Shown: in pieces, positions 9,598 to 17,828 of the stretch
Numbering within the stretch: the first letter of the stretch is position 1
How the letters are laid out: each line of letters begins with the position of its first letter
NCBI RefSeq assembly: GCF_042138895.1
Contig: NZ_JBHIKW010000003.1
Span: forward strand, 310,001-374,000
DNA: 64,000 nucleotides
From: Cedecea selenatireducens
GTDB lineage: Bacteria > Pseudomonadota > Gammaproteobacteria > Enterobacterales > Enterobacteriaceae
Reading direction: 5' to 3'
Made by a program: the position numbers and the translations under genes
The notes under the pieces: model-generated
Database searches by the model: none
What the model was told of the DNA's origin: nothing
What the model saw: the letters and a program-made list of their open reading frames with translations, nothing else

Positions 9598-9832
9598 GGA
9601 TCTTCCTGTCCGGATCCGGCCAATACGCCCTGACGATAACCTGGCTATCGCCGACGTTATCCGTAAAAGCTTCCGCGATAACAAAATCGATCATCTCGAA
9701 GGCGTAAGCCTGCACGATCCAGCGCTGGCGATAGAGCAGGCCGAAGCATTCGGTTTCCAACATCTGGACGGTAGCCTCGGCAACACCGGCCACAACAGCT
9801 GCGATATCTGTATGCTCAAAACGCTGAAATAA
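9598..9832 (+). pseudogene. Remnant of a GNAT acetyltransferase gene with internal deletion
   Basis: The N-terminal part (VRIRPIRPDDNLAIADVIR) is the usual first strand and helix of a GNAT enzyme. After about 45 residues it runs directly into a typical GNAT C-terminus (EAFGFQHLDGSLGNTGHNSC). The acetyl-CoA binding motif A that should lie between is missing; a full relative would have about 100 more residues. No clear start codon or ribosome site is present at the natural start. The frame is intact across the join, which suggests an in-frame deletion. It sits just downstream of the rnpB terminator region on the opposite strand. Confidence 0.65.
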
Positions 9833-9847
9833 TCTTTTTAAAAGTAA

Positions 9848-9881
9848 AACACCCCGCAAAACTTTCATCTTGCGGGGTGTT
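9848..9881 (-). terminator. Second rnpB terminator copy
   Basis: The hairpin AACACCCCGCAA / TTGCGGGGTGTT is followed on the minus strand by a T-rich stretch. It is a diverged copy of the main rnpB terminator in the duplicated segment. The change from CGCC to CACC is compensated in the other arm (GGCG to GGTG), which suggests that the hairpin is maintained. Confidence 0.8.
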
Positions 9882-9970
9882 CCTGAATGGTTGAAGCTGA
9901 CCGATAAGCCGCTTTCTTTCCATGAATAGCGTCGTGGACAGTCATTCATCTTCTTCTTTTCTAAAATGCA

Positions 9971-10006
9971 AAACGCCCCGCAAAACTTTCATCTTGCGGG
10001 GCGTTT
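9971..10006 (-). terminator. Main rnpB terminator
   Basis: The hairpin AAACGCCCCGCAA / TTGCGGGGCGTTT with loop GATGAAAGTT, followed by TTGCATTTT on the minus strand, lies directly after the mature 3' end of RNase P RNA. Confidence 0.9.
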
Positions 10007-10012
10007 CTGAAT

Positions 10013-10389
<377 letters not shown>

Positions 10390-10396
10390 GGCGCGC

Positions 10397-10425
10397 AGTA
10401 TAGAGGGTTTCACCCTCCCTGTCAC
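10397..10425 (-). promoter_or_regulatory. rnpB promoter
   Basis: On the minus strand there is GTGACA (-35, 10420-10425), a 17-bp spacer and TATACT (-10, 10397-10402), then a GC-rich discriminator GCGCGCC before the RNA start. A GC-rich discriminator is typical of stringently controlled promoters, as known for E. coli rnpB. Confidence 0.85.
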
Positions 10426-10448
10426 GCGGGCCCGCCAGAAACGAAAAG

Positions 10449-11258
10449 CTAGTCGCCGACAAGCACAACATCAATACCGCTTTTACGCAGCGCGCTCAGG
10501 CTTTCCGCCGGAATACCTTTATCGGTAATCACCCGGTGAATACGCTGGGTATCGATGATTTTATGCAGGCTGGAGCGGTTAAATTTGCTGGAATCCGTGA
10601 CCACAATAATCCGTTCGGCGACTTCACACATTTTACGGTTAAGCCGGGCCTCGTCCTCGTTATGGGTGCTCACGCCGCGCTCTGGATCGATGGCATCCAC
10701 GCCGAGGAAAAGCATATCGAAATGGAAGTTTTGCAGCGACTGTTCAGCGCTATCGCCGTAAAACGACAGCGACTGACGGCGCAGGTGCCCGCCGGTCATC
10801 AGCACCTCGACGCCTTCCGCTTCCAGCAGCGCGTTAGCCACGTTGATGCCGTTGGTCATCGCAATCACTTCTTTATGCTGGCGCATAAGACGGGCGATTT
10901 CATACGTCGTGGTGCCGGAGTCCAGAATCACCTTGTCACCGGGATTAATAAGATCGGCTGCGACCCGCGCAATGCTGCGCTTCAGTGACTTATTCAGCGA
11001 GCTTTTATCCTCCACCGAAGGTTCAGCCACCGCGCTGCCGGGTTCACAAATCAGCGCCCCACCGTAGGCACGAACGGCAATGCCTTGCTTCTCCAGGAAA
11101 GCCAGATCGTTGCGAATAGTGACGGTAGAGACGCCAAAAAAAGAAGATAAATCATTAACCTGTACGCTTCCCTGTTGGCGAAGGCGTTGAATAATTTGCT
11201 CGCGTCTTTCGCTGGTACCCGGAATACGTTTGTCCGTTGCGGTATCGCTGTTGCTCAT
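10449..11258 (-). CDS. agaR: Aga regulon repressor AgaR (DeoR family)
   Basis: Cytosolic repressor of N-acetylgalactosamine catabolic genes, 269 aa. The N-terminal DeoR helix-turn-helix (SERREQIIQRLRQQGSVQV, then GVSTVTIRNDLAFLEK) is followed by the sugar-phosphate-binding DeoRC domain with GGHLRRQSLSFYG and FDMLFLGVDAID. It closely matches E. coli AgaR along its whole length. The start at 11258 (MSNSDTATDKRI) matches the E. coli N-terminus; an upstream TTG would add five residues. It is divergent from kbaZ, and an AgaR-like box lies just upstream of its own start, suggesting autorepression. Confidence 0.93.
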   Translation of the reverse strand: MSNSDTATDKRIPGTSERREQIIQRLRQQGSVQVNDLSSFFGVSTVTIRNDLAFLEKQGIAVRAYGGALICEPGSAVAEPSVEDKSSLNKSLKRSIARVAADLINPGDKVILDSGTTTYEIARLMRQHKEVIAMTNGINVANALLEAEGVEVLMTGGHLRRQSLSFYGDSAEQSLQNFHFDMLFLGVDAIDPERGVSTHNEDEARLNRKMCEVAERIIVVTDSSKFNRSSLHKIIDTQRIHRVITDKGIPAESLSALRKSGIDVVLVGD

Positions 11259-11275
11259 AGGGTAACCTTTCAATA

Positions 11276-11299
11276 TATCTTTCGTTTAATTTCTATTTG
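11276..11299. promoter_or_regulatory. AgaR-like operator upstream of agaR
   Basis: The core TTTCGTTTAATTTCTATTTG matches the T-rich pattern recognised by E. coli AgaR (repeated TTTC/TTTY units about 5-7 bp apart). It is 20 bp upstream of the agaR start. Confidence 0.6.
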
Positions 11300-11373
11300 C
11301 CTATTAACACCTTTCTTTTAGCAGAAAGCAACCCCCAGGAATCTGCGCTCAAACGGTGCTTTTTGCCCTCCGC

Positions 11374-11397
11374 CACCTTTCATTATGTTTCTTTTGC
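11374..11397. promoter_or_regulatory. AgaR-like operator upstream of kbaZ (distal)
   Basis: The core TTTCATTATGTTTCTTTTG has the same T-rich unit pattern as the boxes at agaR and agaS. It lies about 115 bp upstream of the kbaZ start in the divergent intergenic region. A weaker third match lies at 11419-11441. Confidence 0.55.
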
Positions 11398-11455
11398 GAA
11401 ACAGATCTCAATTCCAGTATCTTTCTTTTTATTCTCAAACGCCATTCAGGCACGA

Positions 11456-11479
11456 TTAAATGAAATGAATCGAAAGAAA
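11456..11479. promoter_or_regulatory. AgaR-like operator upstream of kbaZ (proximal, inverted)
   Basis: On the minus strand it reads CTTTCGATTCATTTCATTTA, the same unit pattern in the opposite direction. It ends 30 bp before the kbaZ start, so a bound repressor would block the promoter. Confidence 0.55.
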
Positions 11480-11509
11480 ATGTTTTAACCCATCGCCGTG
11501 GAGAGGAAA

Positions 11510-12802
11510 GTGAAACAGTTGACCGAATTTGTCGCTAGCCATAAACGGAACAACCAATGCGGGATCTTTGCCGTATGTTCTGCACATCCGCTGGTGCTTG
11601 AGGCGGCTATGCGCCATGCCCGTGAGGCCGGAACCAGCCTGCTTATCGAAGCTACTTCTAACCAGGTCGATCAGTACGGCGGCTATACGGGGATGACGCC
11701 GGCGGACTTCTGCGGCTTCGTCTACCAACTGGCCGAACAGCATCGCTTCCCCCACGCTAACCTGATTCTCGGCGGCGATCACCTCGGCCCAAACCGCTGG
11801 CAAACCCGGCCTGCAGAAGAGGCGATGTCTAATGCCGAAGAGCTGATTCGCAGCTATGTGGCCGCAGGTTTCAAGAAAATACACCTCGACTGCAGCATGT
11901 CCTGCGCGGGCGACCCGGTACCGCTCACTGACGATATCGTTGCCGCACGTGCAGCGAGGTTAGCTACCATTGCCGAACAAACCTGCATCGACCACTTTGG
12001 TCAAGCCGACCTGGTATACATCATCGGCACAGAGGTGCCGGTTCCCGGCGGTGCGCACGAAACCCTTGCCGAGCTGGCCGTCACCACGCCACAGGCGGCC
12101 AATGCCACGCTGGAAGCGCATCGCAACGCCTTCTCTGAACAAGGCCTCAGCGCTATCTGGCCCCGAATTATTGGCCTTGTTGTTCAGCCGGGCGTCGAGT
12201 TTGACCACACCCGGGTGATTGACTACCAGCCGGAAAAATCTCGCGCGTTAAGCAAAATGATCGAAGCGTCACAGACCATGGTGTTTGAAGCGCACTCGAC
12301 GGATTACCAGACAACGCAGGCGCTACGCCAGCTGGTAGAGGACCACTTTGCAATACTGAAAGTAGGCCCGGCGCTGACCTTCGCCCTGCGTGAAGCGCTT
12401 TTCTCGCTGTCGGCCATCGAACGAGAACTGCTTCCGGCCCACAAATGTTCCGGGCTAAGGGACGTGCTGGAAAGCGTGATGCTCGACCATCCGGAACACT
12501 GGCAGCAGCACTATCACGGCAATGGAGATGCGCTGCGTCTGGCGCGCGGCTACAGCTACTCGGATCGGGTGCGCTATTACTGGCCGGATCGCGACATCGA
12601 CGACGCTTACGATGTGCTGGTCAAAAACCTGGCCCATGAACCCCTTCCGCTGCCGTTAATCAGCCAGTATCTGCCGCTTCAGTACGCCAGAGTGCGCGAA
12701 GCACAGCTGGCCGCCAGCCCTCACGAGCTGATTATCGACCATATTCAGGATGTGCTGCGTCAGTATCACGCGGCCTGTCACGGTGAGCCATCTTCTCATT
12801 AA
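11510..12802 (+). CDS. kbaZ: Tagatose-1,6-bisphosphate aldolase accessory subunit KbaZ
   Basis: Non-catalytic GatZ/KbaZ-family subunit needed for full activity and stability of the KbaY aldolase in the cytosol; 430 aa. The family signatures CSAHPLVLEAA, EATSNQVDQYGGYTGM and GGDHLGPNRW are all present, and the sequence follows E. coli KbaZ to its end. The GTG at 11510 (VKQLTEFV) is preferred because it aligns with the E. coli start and has GGAGAGGAA immediately upstream. It is the first gene of kbaZ-agaVWEF. Confidence 0.92.
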   Translation: MKQLTEFVASHKRNNQCGIFAVCSAHPLVLEAAMRHAREAGTSLLIEATSNQVDQYGGYTGMTPADFCGFVYQLAEQHRFPHANLILGGDHLGPNRWQTRPAEEAMSNAEELIRSYVAAGFKKIHLDCSMSCAGDPVPLTDDIVAARAARLATIAEQTCIDHFGQADLVYIIGTEVPVPGGAHETLAELAVTTPQAANATLEAHRNAFSEQGLSAIWPRIIGLVVQPGVEFDHTRVIDYQPEKSRALSKMIEASQTMVFEAHSTDYQTTQALRQLVEDHFAILKVGPALTFALREALFSLSAIERELLPAHKCSGLRDVLESVMLDHPEHWQQHYHGNGDALRLARGYSYSDRVRYYWPDRDIDDAYDVLVKNLAHEPLPLPLISQYLPLQYARVREAQLAASPHELIIDHIQDVLRQYHAACHGEPSSH

Positions 12803-12826
12803 CACAATGATAATAAGGGAAATAAC

Positions 12827-13300
12827 ATGCCAAATATTGTCTTAAGCCGCATTGATGAGCGCCTTATCCACGGCCAGGTTGGCGTGCAGTGGGTCGGATT
12901 TTCCGGCGCTAACCTGGTGCTGGTCGCCAATGATGAGGTAGCGGAAGACCCTATACAGCAAAACCTGATGGAGATGGTGCTGGCGGAAGGGATCGCCGTG
13001 CGTTTCTGGCCACTGCAAAAAGTCATCGACAACATCCACCGCGCGGCCGACCGCCAGAAGATCCTGCTGGTCTGCAAAAACCCTCAGGACTTCCTCACCC
13101 TGGTGAACGGCAGCGTGCCGGTAAAACGCATCAACGTTGGCAACATGCACTATGTCGAAGGTAAGAAGCAGGTCGCCAAAACCGTGTCGGTCGACGAACA
13201 GGACATTGCCGCCTTTTCCGGGCTGAAACAGGCCGGCGTAGAGTGTTTTGTCCAGGGCGTGCCGACGGAATCAGCTCAGGATCTTTATAAACTTCTCTGA
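12827..13300 (+). CDS. agaV: GalNAc PTS component EIIB (AgaV)
   Basis: Cytosolic EIIB of a mannose-family phosphotransferase system, 157 aa. The phosphorylated histidine is His15 in the motif RIDERLIHGQV. It passes phosphate from AgaF to the incoming sugar at the AgaW/AgaE membrane complex. It lies 24 bp after kbaZ and 10 bp before agaW, clearly one transcript. By position and similarity it belongs to the N-acetylgalactosamine PTS; substrate choice rests on known E. coli Aga proteins. Confidence 0.92.
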   Translation: MPNIVLSRIDERLIHGQVGVQWVGFSGANLVLVANDEVAEDPIQQNLMEMVLAEGIAVRFWPLQKVIDNIHRAADRQKILLVCKNPQDFLTLVNGSVPVKRINVGNMHYVEGKKQVAKTVSVDEQDIAAFSGLKQAGVECFVQGVPTESAQDLYKLL

Positions 13301-13310
13301 GGTATTTGCT

Positions 13311-14093
13311 ATGGAAATCAGCTTACTGCAAGCGATAGCGCTGGGCCTGCTGGCCTTTATTGCCGGTCTGGACATGTTCAACGGCCTGACCCATATGCAC
13401 CGCCCCGTTGTCCTTGGCCCGCTGGTTGGCCTCATTCTCGGCGATCTCCACACCGGCATTCTCACCGGCGGCACGCTGGAGCTGGTGTGGATGGGTCTGG
13501 CCCCCCTCGCCGGAGCCCAGCCGCCGAACGTGATTATCGGCACCATCGTCGGCACCGCTTTCGCGATCGGCACCGGCGTGAAGCCAGAAGTTGCCGTCGG
13601 GGTCGCGGTGCCTTTCGCGGTTGCGGTACAGATGGGCATCACCTTCCTGTTCTCCGTGATGTCCGGCGTGATGGCGCGAGCCGACCGCATGGCGGCTAAC
13701 GCCGATACCAGAGGCATCGAACGCATCAACTATCTGGCGATGCTCACGCTCGGTATCTTCTATTTTCTGTGCGCTTTCTTGCCGATTTACTTCGGCGCCG
13801 ATCATGCCAAAACGGCCATTGATATGCTGCCCGCGCGGCTCATCGACGGGCTTGGCGTTGCCGGGGGCATCATGCCGGCTATCGGTTTTGCCGTCCTGCT
13901 GAAAATCATGATGAAAAACGTCTACATCCCCTACTTCATTATCGGCTTTGTGGGCGCGGCCTGGCTGAAGCTGCCGGTGCTGGCGATTGCTGCCGCAGCG
14001 CTGGCGCTGGCGCTGATGGATTTACTGCGCAAAGACCCGACTCCGCCGCAACCCGCTCGCGCTAAGCAAGAGGAATTCGAAGATGGCATCTGA
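13311..14093 (+). CDS. agaW: GalNAc PTS component EIIC (AgaW)
   Basis: Inner-membrane EIIC of the mannose family, 260 aa, with multiple hydrophobic helices and the EII-Sor motif GPLVGLILGDLHTGILTGG then LELVWMGLAPLAGAQPPN. E. coli K-12 has a truncated agaW; this copy appears complete. The start at 13311 follows TGAGGTATTTGCT; an upstream in-frame start would run into agaV. Its last 11 bases overlap agaE, indicating coupled translation. Confidence 0.92.
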   Translation: MEISLLQAIALGLLAFIAGLDMFNGLTHMHRPVVLGPLVGLILGDLHTGILTGGTLELVWMGLAPLAGAQPPNVIIGTIVGTAFAIGTGVKPEVAVGVAVPFAVAVQMGITFLFSVMSGVMARADRMAANADTRGIERINYLAMLTLGIFYFLCAFLPIYFGADHAKTAIDMLPARLIDGLGVAGGIMPAIGFAVLLKIMMKNVYIPYFIIGFVGAAWLKLPVLAIAAAALALALMDLLRKDPTPPQPARAKQEEFEDGI

Positions 14094-14958
14094 TACCCAA
14101 ACGCTTTCTCAGGCCGCAGAGCCTGAAACCGTCATCACCAACGGTAACGACAATATCTATGAAGATCAGAATATTGGAGCGGAACTAACGCGGAAAGACA
14201 TTAACCGCGTAGCGTGGCGCTCAATGCTGCTGCAGGCCTCGTTTAACTACGAGCGCATGCAGGCCTGCGGCTGGCTGTATGGCCTGCTGCCCGCCCTGAA
14301 AAAGATCCACACCAACAAACGCGATCTGGCGCGGGCCATGCAGGGGCATATGGGGTTCTTCAATACCCACCCGTTCCTGGTCACCTTTGTTATCGGCATT
14401 ATTCTGGCAATGGAACGCTCAAAGCAGGACGTGAACAGCATTCAGAGCACAAAAATCGCCGTTGGCGCGCCGCTTGGCGGCATCGGGGATGCAATGTTCT
14501 GGCTGACGCTGCTGCCGATATGCGGTGGCATAGGCGCCAGCCTGGCGCTGCAGGGCTCCATCCTCGGCGCTATCGTGTTTATCGTACTGTTCAACGTGGT
14601 GCATTTGGGCCTGCGTTTTGGGCTGGCGCACTATGCTTATCGAATGGGGGTTGCGGCTATTCCGCTGATTAAGGCGAACACCCGCAAGGTAGGGCACGCC
14701 GCCTCCATCGTCGGGATGACGGTCATCGGTGCCCTCGTTGCAACCTATGTCCGGCTGTCTACTACGCTCGAAATTACCGCCGGTGATGCGGTGGTTAAGC
14801 TGCAGTCTGACGTCATCGATAAGCTGATGCCGGCGTTTCTTCCGCTGGTTTATACCCTGGCGATGTACGCCCTGGTGCGCCGCGGCTGGAGCCCTCTGCG
14901 CCTGATTTGTATTACCGTCGTTTTGGCCGTTGTTGGGAAGTTTCTTCACTTCTTATAG
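14083..14958 (+). CDS. agaE: GalNAc PTS component EIID (AgaE)
   Basis: EIID membrane component of the mannose-family PTS, 291 aa. It carries the family blocks FNYERMQACGWLYGLLPAL and GAPLGGIGDAMFWLTLLP, a hydrophobic middle and a C-terminal anchor. The first 40 residues are polar and variable. The gene overlaps agaW by 11 bp and lies 15 bp before agaF. E. coli K-12 has lost agaE and agaF; their presence implies a functional GalNAc uptake system here. Confidence 0.92.
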   Translation: MASDTQTLSQAAEPETVITNGNDNIYEDQNIGAELTRKDINRVAWRSMLLQASFNYERMQACGWLYGLLPALKKIHTNKRDLARAMQGHMGFFNTHPFLVTFVIGIILAMERSKQDVNSIQSTKIAVGAPLGGIGDAMFWLTLLPICGGIGASLALQGSILGAIVFIVLFNVVHLGLRFGLAHYAYRMGVAAIPLIKANTRKVGHAASIVGMTVIGALVATYVRLSTTLEITAGDAVVKLQSDVIDKLMPAFLPLVYTLAMYALVRRGWSPLRLICITVVLAVVGKFLHFL

Positions 14959-14973
14959 TCAGGAGAAAAGCAG

Positions 14974-15408
14974 ATGTTAAGCATCATTTTGAGCGGCCAT
15001 GGAGGCTTTGCCAGCGGCCTGGAGCAGGCGATGAAACAGATCCTCGGCGAGCAGCCGCAGATTATCGCCATCGACTTCCCGGAAACCTCCTCCACGGCGA
15101 GGCTTACTGAACAATTTCAAGCGGCTATAGGCCAGCTTGATGAACGCGAAGGGCTGGTCTTTCTCACGGACCTTTTAGGAGGAACGCCGTTCAGGGTCGC
15201 CTCAACGCTGGCGCTCGAGAAACCAGAACGCGAGGTAGTCACGGGCATCAACCTCCAGCTACTGCTTGAAATGGTGCTGGAGCGAGAAGGCTTAAACAGC
15301 TGCGAGTTTCGCCAGATGGCGCTGGAGTGCGGCCATCGTGGCCTGACAAGCCTGGTCGACGAGATGGCTCGCCACCGAGCCACGGAAGCCAGCGAAGAAG
15401 GTATCTGA
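14974..15408 (+). CDS. agaF: GalNAc PTS component EIIA (AgaF)
   Basis: Cytosolic EIIA of the mannose family, 144 aa. The phosphorylation site is His9 in ILSGHGGFASGLEQA, and the FLTDLLGGTPFRVAS motif of the fold follows. It receives phosphate from HPr and passes it to AgaV. The start has an AGGAGAAAAGCAG ribosome site. It closes the kbaZ-agaVWEF run; a 351-bp regulatory gap separates it from agaS, with no agaA gene in between, unlike E. coli. Confidence 0.92.
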   Translation: MLSIILSGHGGFASGLEQAMKQILGEQPQIIAIDFPETSSTARLTEQFQAAIGQLDEREGLVFLTDLLGGTPFRVASTLALEKPEREVVTGINLQLLLEMVLEREGLNSCEFRQMALECGHRGLTSLVDEMARHRATEASEEGI

Positions 15409-15759
15409 AGCAAATGACCGGGTAGCCCCTCTCCAGTTTCGCCCCCCGTTTAATGAAAGCGGCCTCCTCTGCTGCTTTCGTTATGCATCATTTTGGCCTG
15501 CGGCCTGCTCCGCCGCAGACCTTTCCTTTTCTTTTCCATAACGCTTTAACATCAAAAAATATCTTTTTAAATCATTTAATTAATATAAAAATGACGATCG
15601 GCGCCATGGTTTTCGTTTTATTTCTTTTATACGTATTGATCTTATCAAAACCTTTCTATACATTTCCTTTAAGCACTAACAACCTTTAAATGAAATAAAA
15701 CGAAAGGTCGCCATGCGATCCAGCATGACACCTGACTCTGCAATGCTAAGGACTTAGTC
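15409..15759. promoter_or_regulatory. agaS promoter region with two AgaR-like boxes
   Basis: This 351-bp gap has no gene. It holds two AgaR-like boxes: 15607-15630 (core TTTCGTTTTATTTCTTTTA) and, inverted, 15684-15707 (minus-strand core TTTCGTTTTATTTCATTTA), 77 bp apart. The right-hand box is about 50 bp upstream of the agaS start. In E. coli agaA and the agaS promoter occupy this position. Confidence 0.65.
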
Positions 15760-16917
15760 ATGAGTGAAACCTCCGTTGCCGCAGGCCGCAGCACTTCCAC
15801 CTGGACCGAAAGAGAGATTCGCCAACAGCCAGCCAGCTGGATCCGCTCGCTACAGCAGATCGATCGAACTCGCGATCGCATCACCGCCTTCCTGTCTCCA
15901 CTGCTCGCCGACGATAAGCTGAAAATTATTCTTACCGGCGCGGGAACCTCGGCCTTTATCGGCGACATCATTGCGCCCTGGCTTTCTCGCCACACCGGCA
16001 AACAGTTCGTTGCCGTCCCGACCACCGACCTGGTGACAAATCCACTGGACTATCTCACCCCGGAACAGCCAACGTTGCTGGTATCCTTCGCCCGCTCCGG
16101 CAACAGCCCGGAGAGTGTGGCAGCGGTGGATCTTGCCAATCAGCTCGTTAAATCCTGCCATCATCTGACCATCACCTGTAACGAAGGCGGCAGCCTCTAT
16201 CGCAGTGCGCTGGAAGACAGCCGTTCATTGCCGCTGCTCATGCCTGCGGAAACTCACGATCGCGGCTTTGCCATGACGAGCAGCATCACCACCATGATGG
16301 CAAGCTGCCTTGCGGTCTTCGCGCCGGAGATAATCAACACCCGATCGTTCCAGGACGTAGCGCACCGCTGCGCGCAGATAATTCATTCTCACGGGGATTT
16401 CAGCGAGAGCCCATTTGGTGCCCTTCCCTACAAGCGCGTGGTCTACCTTGGCAGTGGTGGCCTGCAGGGCGTGGCACGGGAAGCCTCGCTCAAGGTGCTG
16501 GAACTCACGGCGGGCAAGCTGGCGGCGTTTTACGACACGCCGACCGGCTTCAGGCATGGCCCCAAATCCCTGGTGAATAACGAAACGCTGGCGATCGTGC
16601 TGGTTTCCAGCGATCCGTACACCCGTCAGTACGATCTGGATCTGCTGGCAGAGCTGCGACGAGACAGCCTGGCAATGCAGACGATCGCCATTTCGGCAGC
16701 AACCAGCCCGGAAATCGAAGCTGGCCCGCACATTCTGCTGCCCGAGGCCGACCGCACGTTCCTCGACGTTGAGCAGGCGTTCTGCTTCCTGATGTATGCG
16801 CAGATTTTCGCACTCACCTCGTCCGTTAAAGCAGGCATTACGCCAGACACACCTTCCACCAGCGGCACGGTAAACCGCGTGGTAAAAGGCGTCGTCATTC
16901 ATCCCTGGAAAGGCTGA
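15760..16917 (+). CDS. agaS: Galactosamine-6-phosphate deaminase/isomerase AgaS
   Basis: Cytosolic SIS-domain enzyme of 385 aa that converts galactosamine 6-phosphate to tagatose 6-phosphate and ammonia. Two SIS domains are visible: about residues 45-190 with TGAGTSAFIGD and SFARSGNSPESVA, and about 220-370 with YLGSGGLQGVAREASLK and GPKSLVN. It is followed after 10 bp by kbaY. The deacetylated substrate must come from a deacetylase encoded elsewhere, such as NagA, because agaA is absent. Confidence 0.9.
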   Translation: MSETSVAAGRSTSTWTEREIRQQPASWIRSLQQIDRTRDRITAFLSPLLADDKLKIILTGAGTSAFIGDIIAPWLSRHTGKQFVAVPTTDLVTNPLDYLTPEQPTLLVSFARSGNSPESVAAVDLANQLVKSCHHLTITCNEGGSLYRSALEDSRSLPLLMPAETHDRGFAMTSSITTMMASCLAVFAPEIINTRSFQDVAHRCAQIIHSHGDFSESPFGALPYKRVVYLGSGGLQGVAREASLKVLELTAGKLAAFYDTPTGFRHGPKSLVNNETLAIVLVSSDPYTRQYDLDLLAELRRDSLAMQTIAISAATSPEIEAGPHILLPEADRTFLDVEQAFCFLMYAQIFALTSSVKAGITPDTPSTSGTVNRVVKGVVIHPWKG

Positions 16918-16927
16918 GAGGTTCATC

Positions 16928-17806
16928 ATGAGCATTATTTCGACGAAGTATCTGCTTCAGGACGCACAGGCCAGAGGCTATGCGGTACCGGCTTTTAATA
17001 TCCACAATGCCGAAACCATCCAGGCGATCCTTGAAGTCTGCAAAGAGATGCATTCCCCGGTGATCCTTGCCGGTACGCCCGGAACGTTTAAACACATTGC
17101 TTTTGAAGAGATTTACGCCCTGTGCCATGCCTATTCAGAAAGCTACGGCATGCCGCTGGCTCTGCATCTTGATCACCATGAAAGCCTCGCAGATATCAGC
17201 CGCAAAGTTAACGCTGGCGTGCGCAGCGCCATGATTGACGGCAGCCACTTCCCGTTTGCAGAAAACGTGCAGCTGGTGAGATCGGTGGTCGACTTTTGCC
17301 ACCGTAACGACTGCAGCGTCGAGGCCGAACTGGGCCGTCTCGGCGGCGTGGAGGACGACATGGACGTGGACGAGGAGAGCGCTTTCCTCACCGATCCGCA
17401 AGAAGCGCGCCGCTTTGTTGAACTCACCGGCGTCGACAGCCTGGCGGTCGCCATCGGTACCGCTCACGGGCTGTATACCAAACGCCCGAAAATAGACTTC
17501 AAACGGCTGGGCGAAATCCGCGAAGTCGTCAGCGTGCCGCTGGTGCTCCACGGCGCCAGCGACGTCCCGGACGAGTTTGTGCGTCGCGCCATCGAGCTTG
17601 GCGTCTGCAAAGTAAACGTGGCGACGGAACTAAAAATCGCCTTCGCCGCCGCGGTGAAAAGATGGTTTGGCGACAACCCGGAAGGCAACGATCCGCGTTA
17701 TTACATGCGCGTCGGCATGGATGCGATGAAAGAGGTTGTGCGCAGCAAAGTCGCGGTATGCGGATCGGCTAATAAATTGCTGCCGGAATCAGAAGCAGCC
17801 CTGTAA
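16928..17806 (+). CDS. kbaY: Tagatose-1,6-bisphosphate aldolase KbaY
   Basis: Class II zinc aldolase, 292 aa, cleaving tagatose 1,6-bisphosphate to glyceraldehyde 3-phosphate and dihydroxyacetone phosphate. The zinc-site motif LHLDHHE, the AELGRLGGVEDD block and the phosphate-binding VNVATELK are present. It is nearly identical to E. coli KbaY over the first 280 residues. KbaZ, its partner, is encoded 4 kb upstream. A tagatose-6-phosphate kinase is not encoded in the window. Confidence 0.93.
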   Translation: MSIISTKYLLQDAQARGYAVPAFNIHNAETIQAILEVCKEMHSPVILAGTPGTFKHIAFEEIYALCHAYSESYGMPLALHLDHHESLADISRKVNAGVRSAMIDGSHFPFAENVQLVRSVVDFCHRNDCSVEAELGRLGGVEDDMDVDEESAFLTDPQEARRFVELTGVDSLAVAIGTAHGLYTKRPKIDFKRLGEIREVVSVPLVLHGASDVPDEFVRRAIELGVCKVNVATELKIAFAAAVKRWFGDNPEGNDPRYYMRVGMDAMKEVVRSKVAVCGSANKLLPESEAAL

Positions 17807-17828
17807 CTCACTCCCGTAAGGACCTCTG

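Noticed and set aside
15453..15689. 78-codon frame between agaF and agaS
   Set aside because: It overlaps the AgaR-like boxes, has no ribosome site and its hydrophobic end comes from the T-rich operators.
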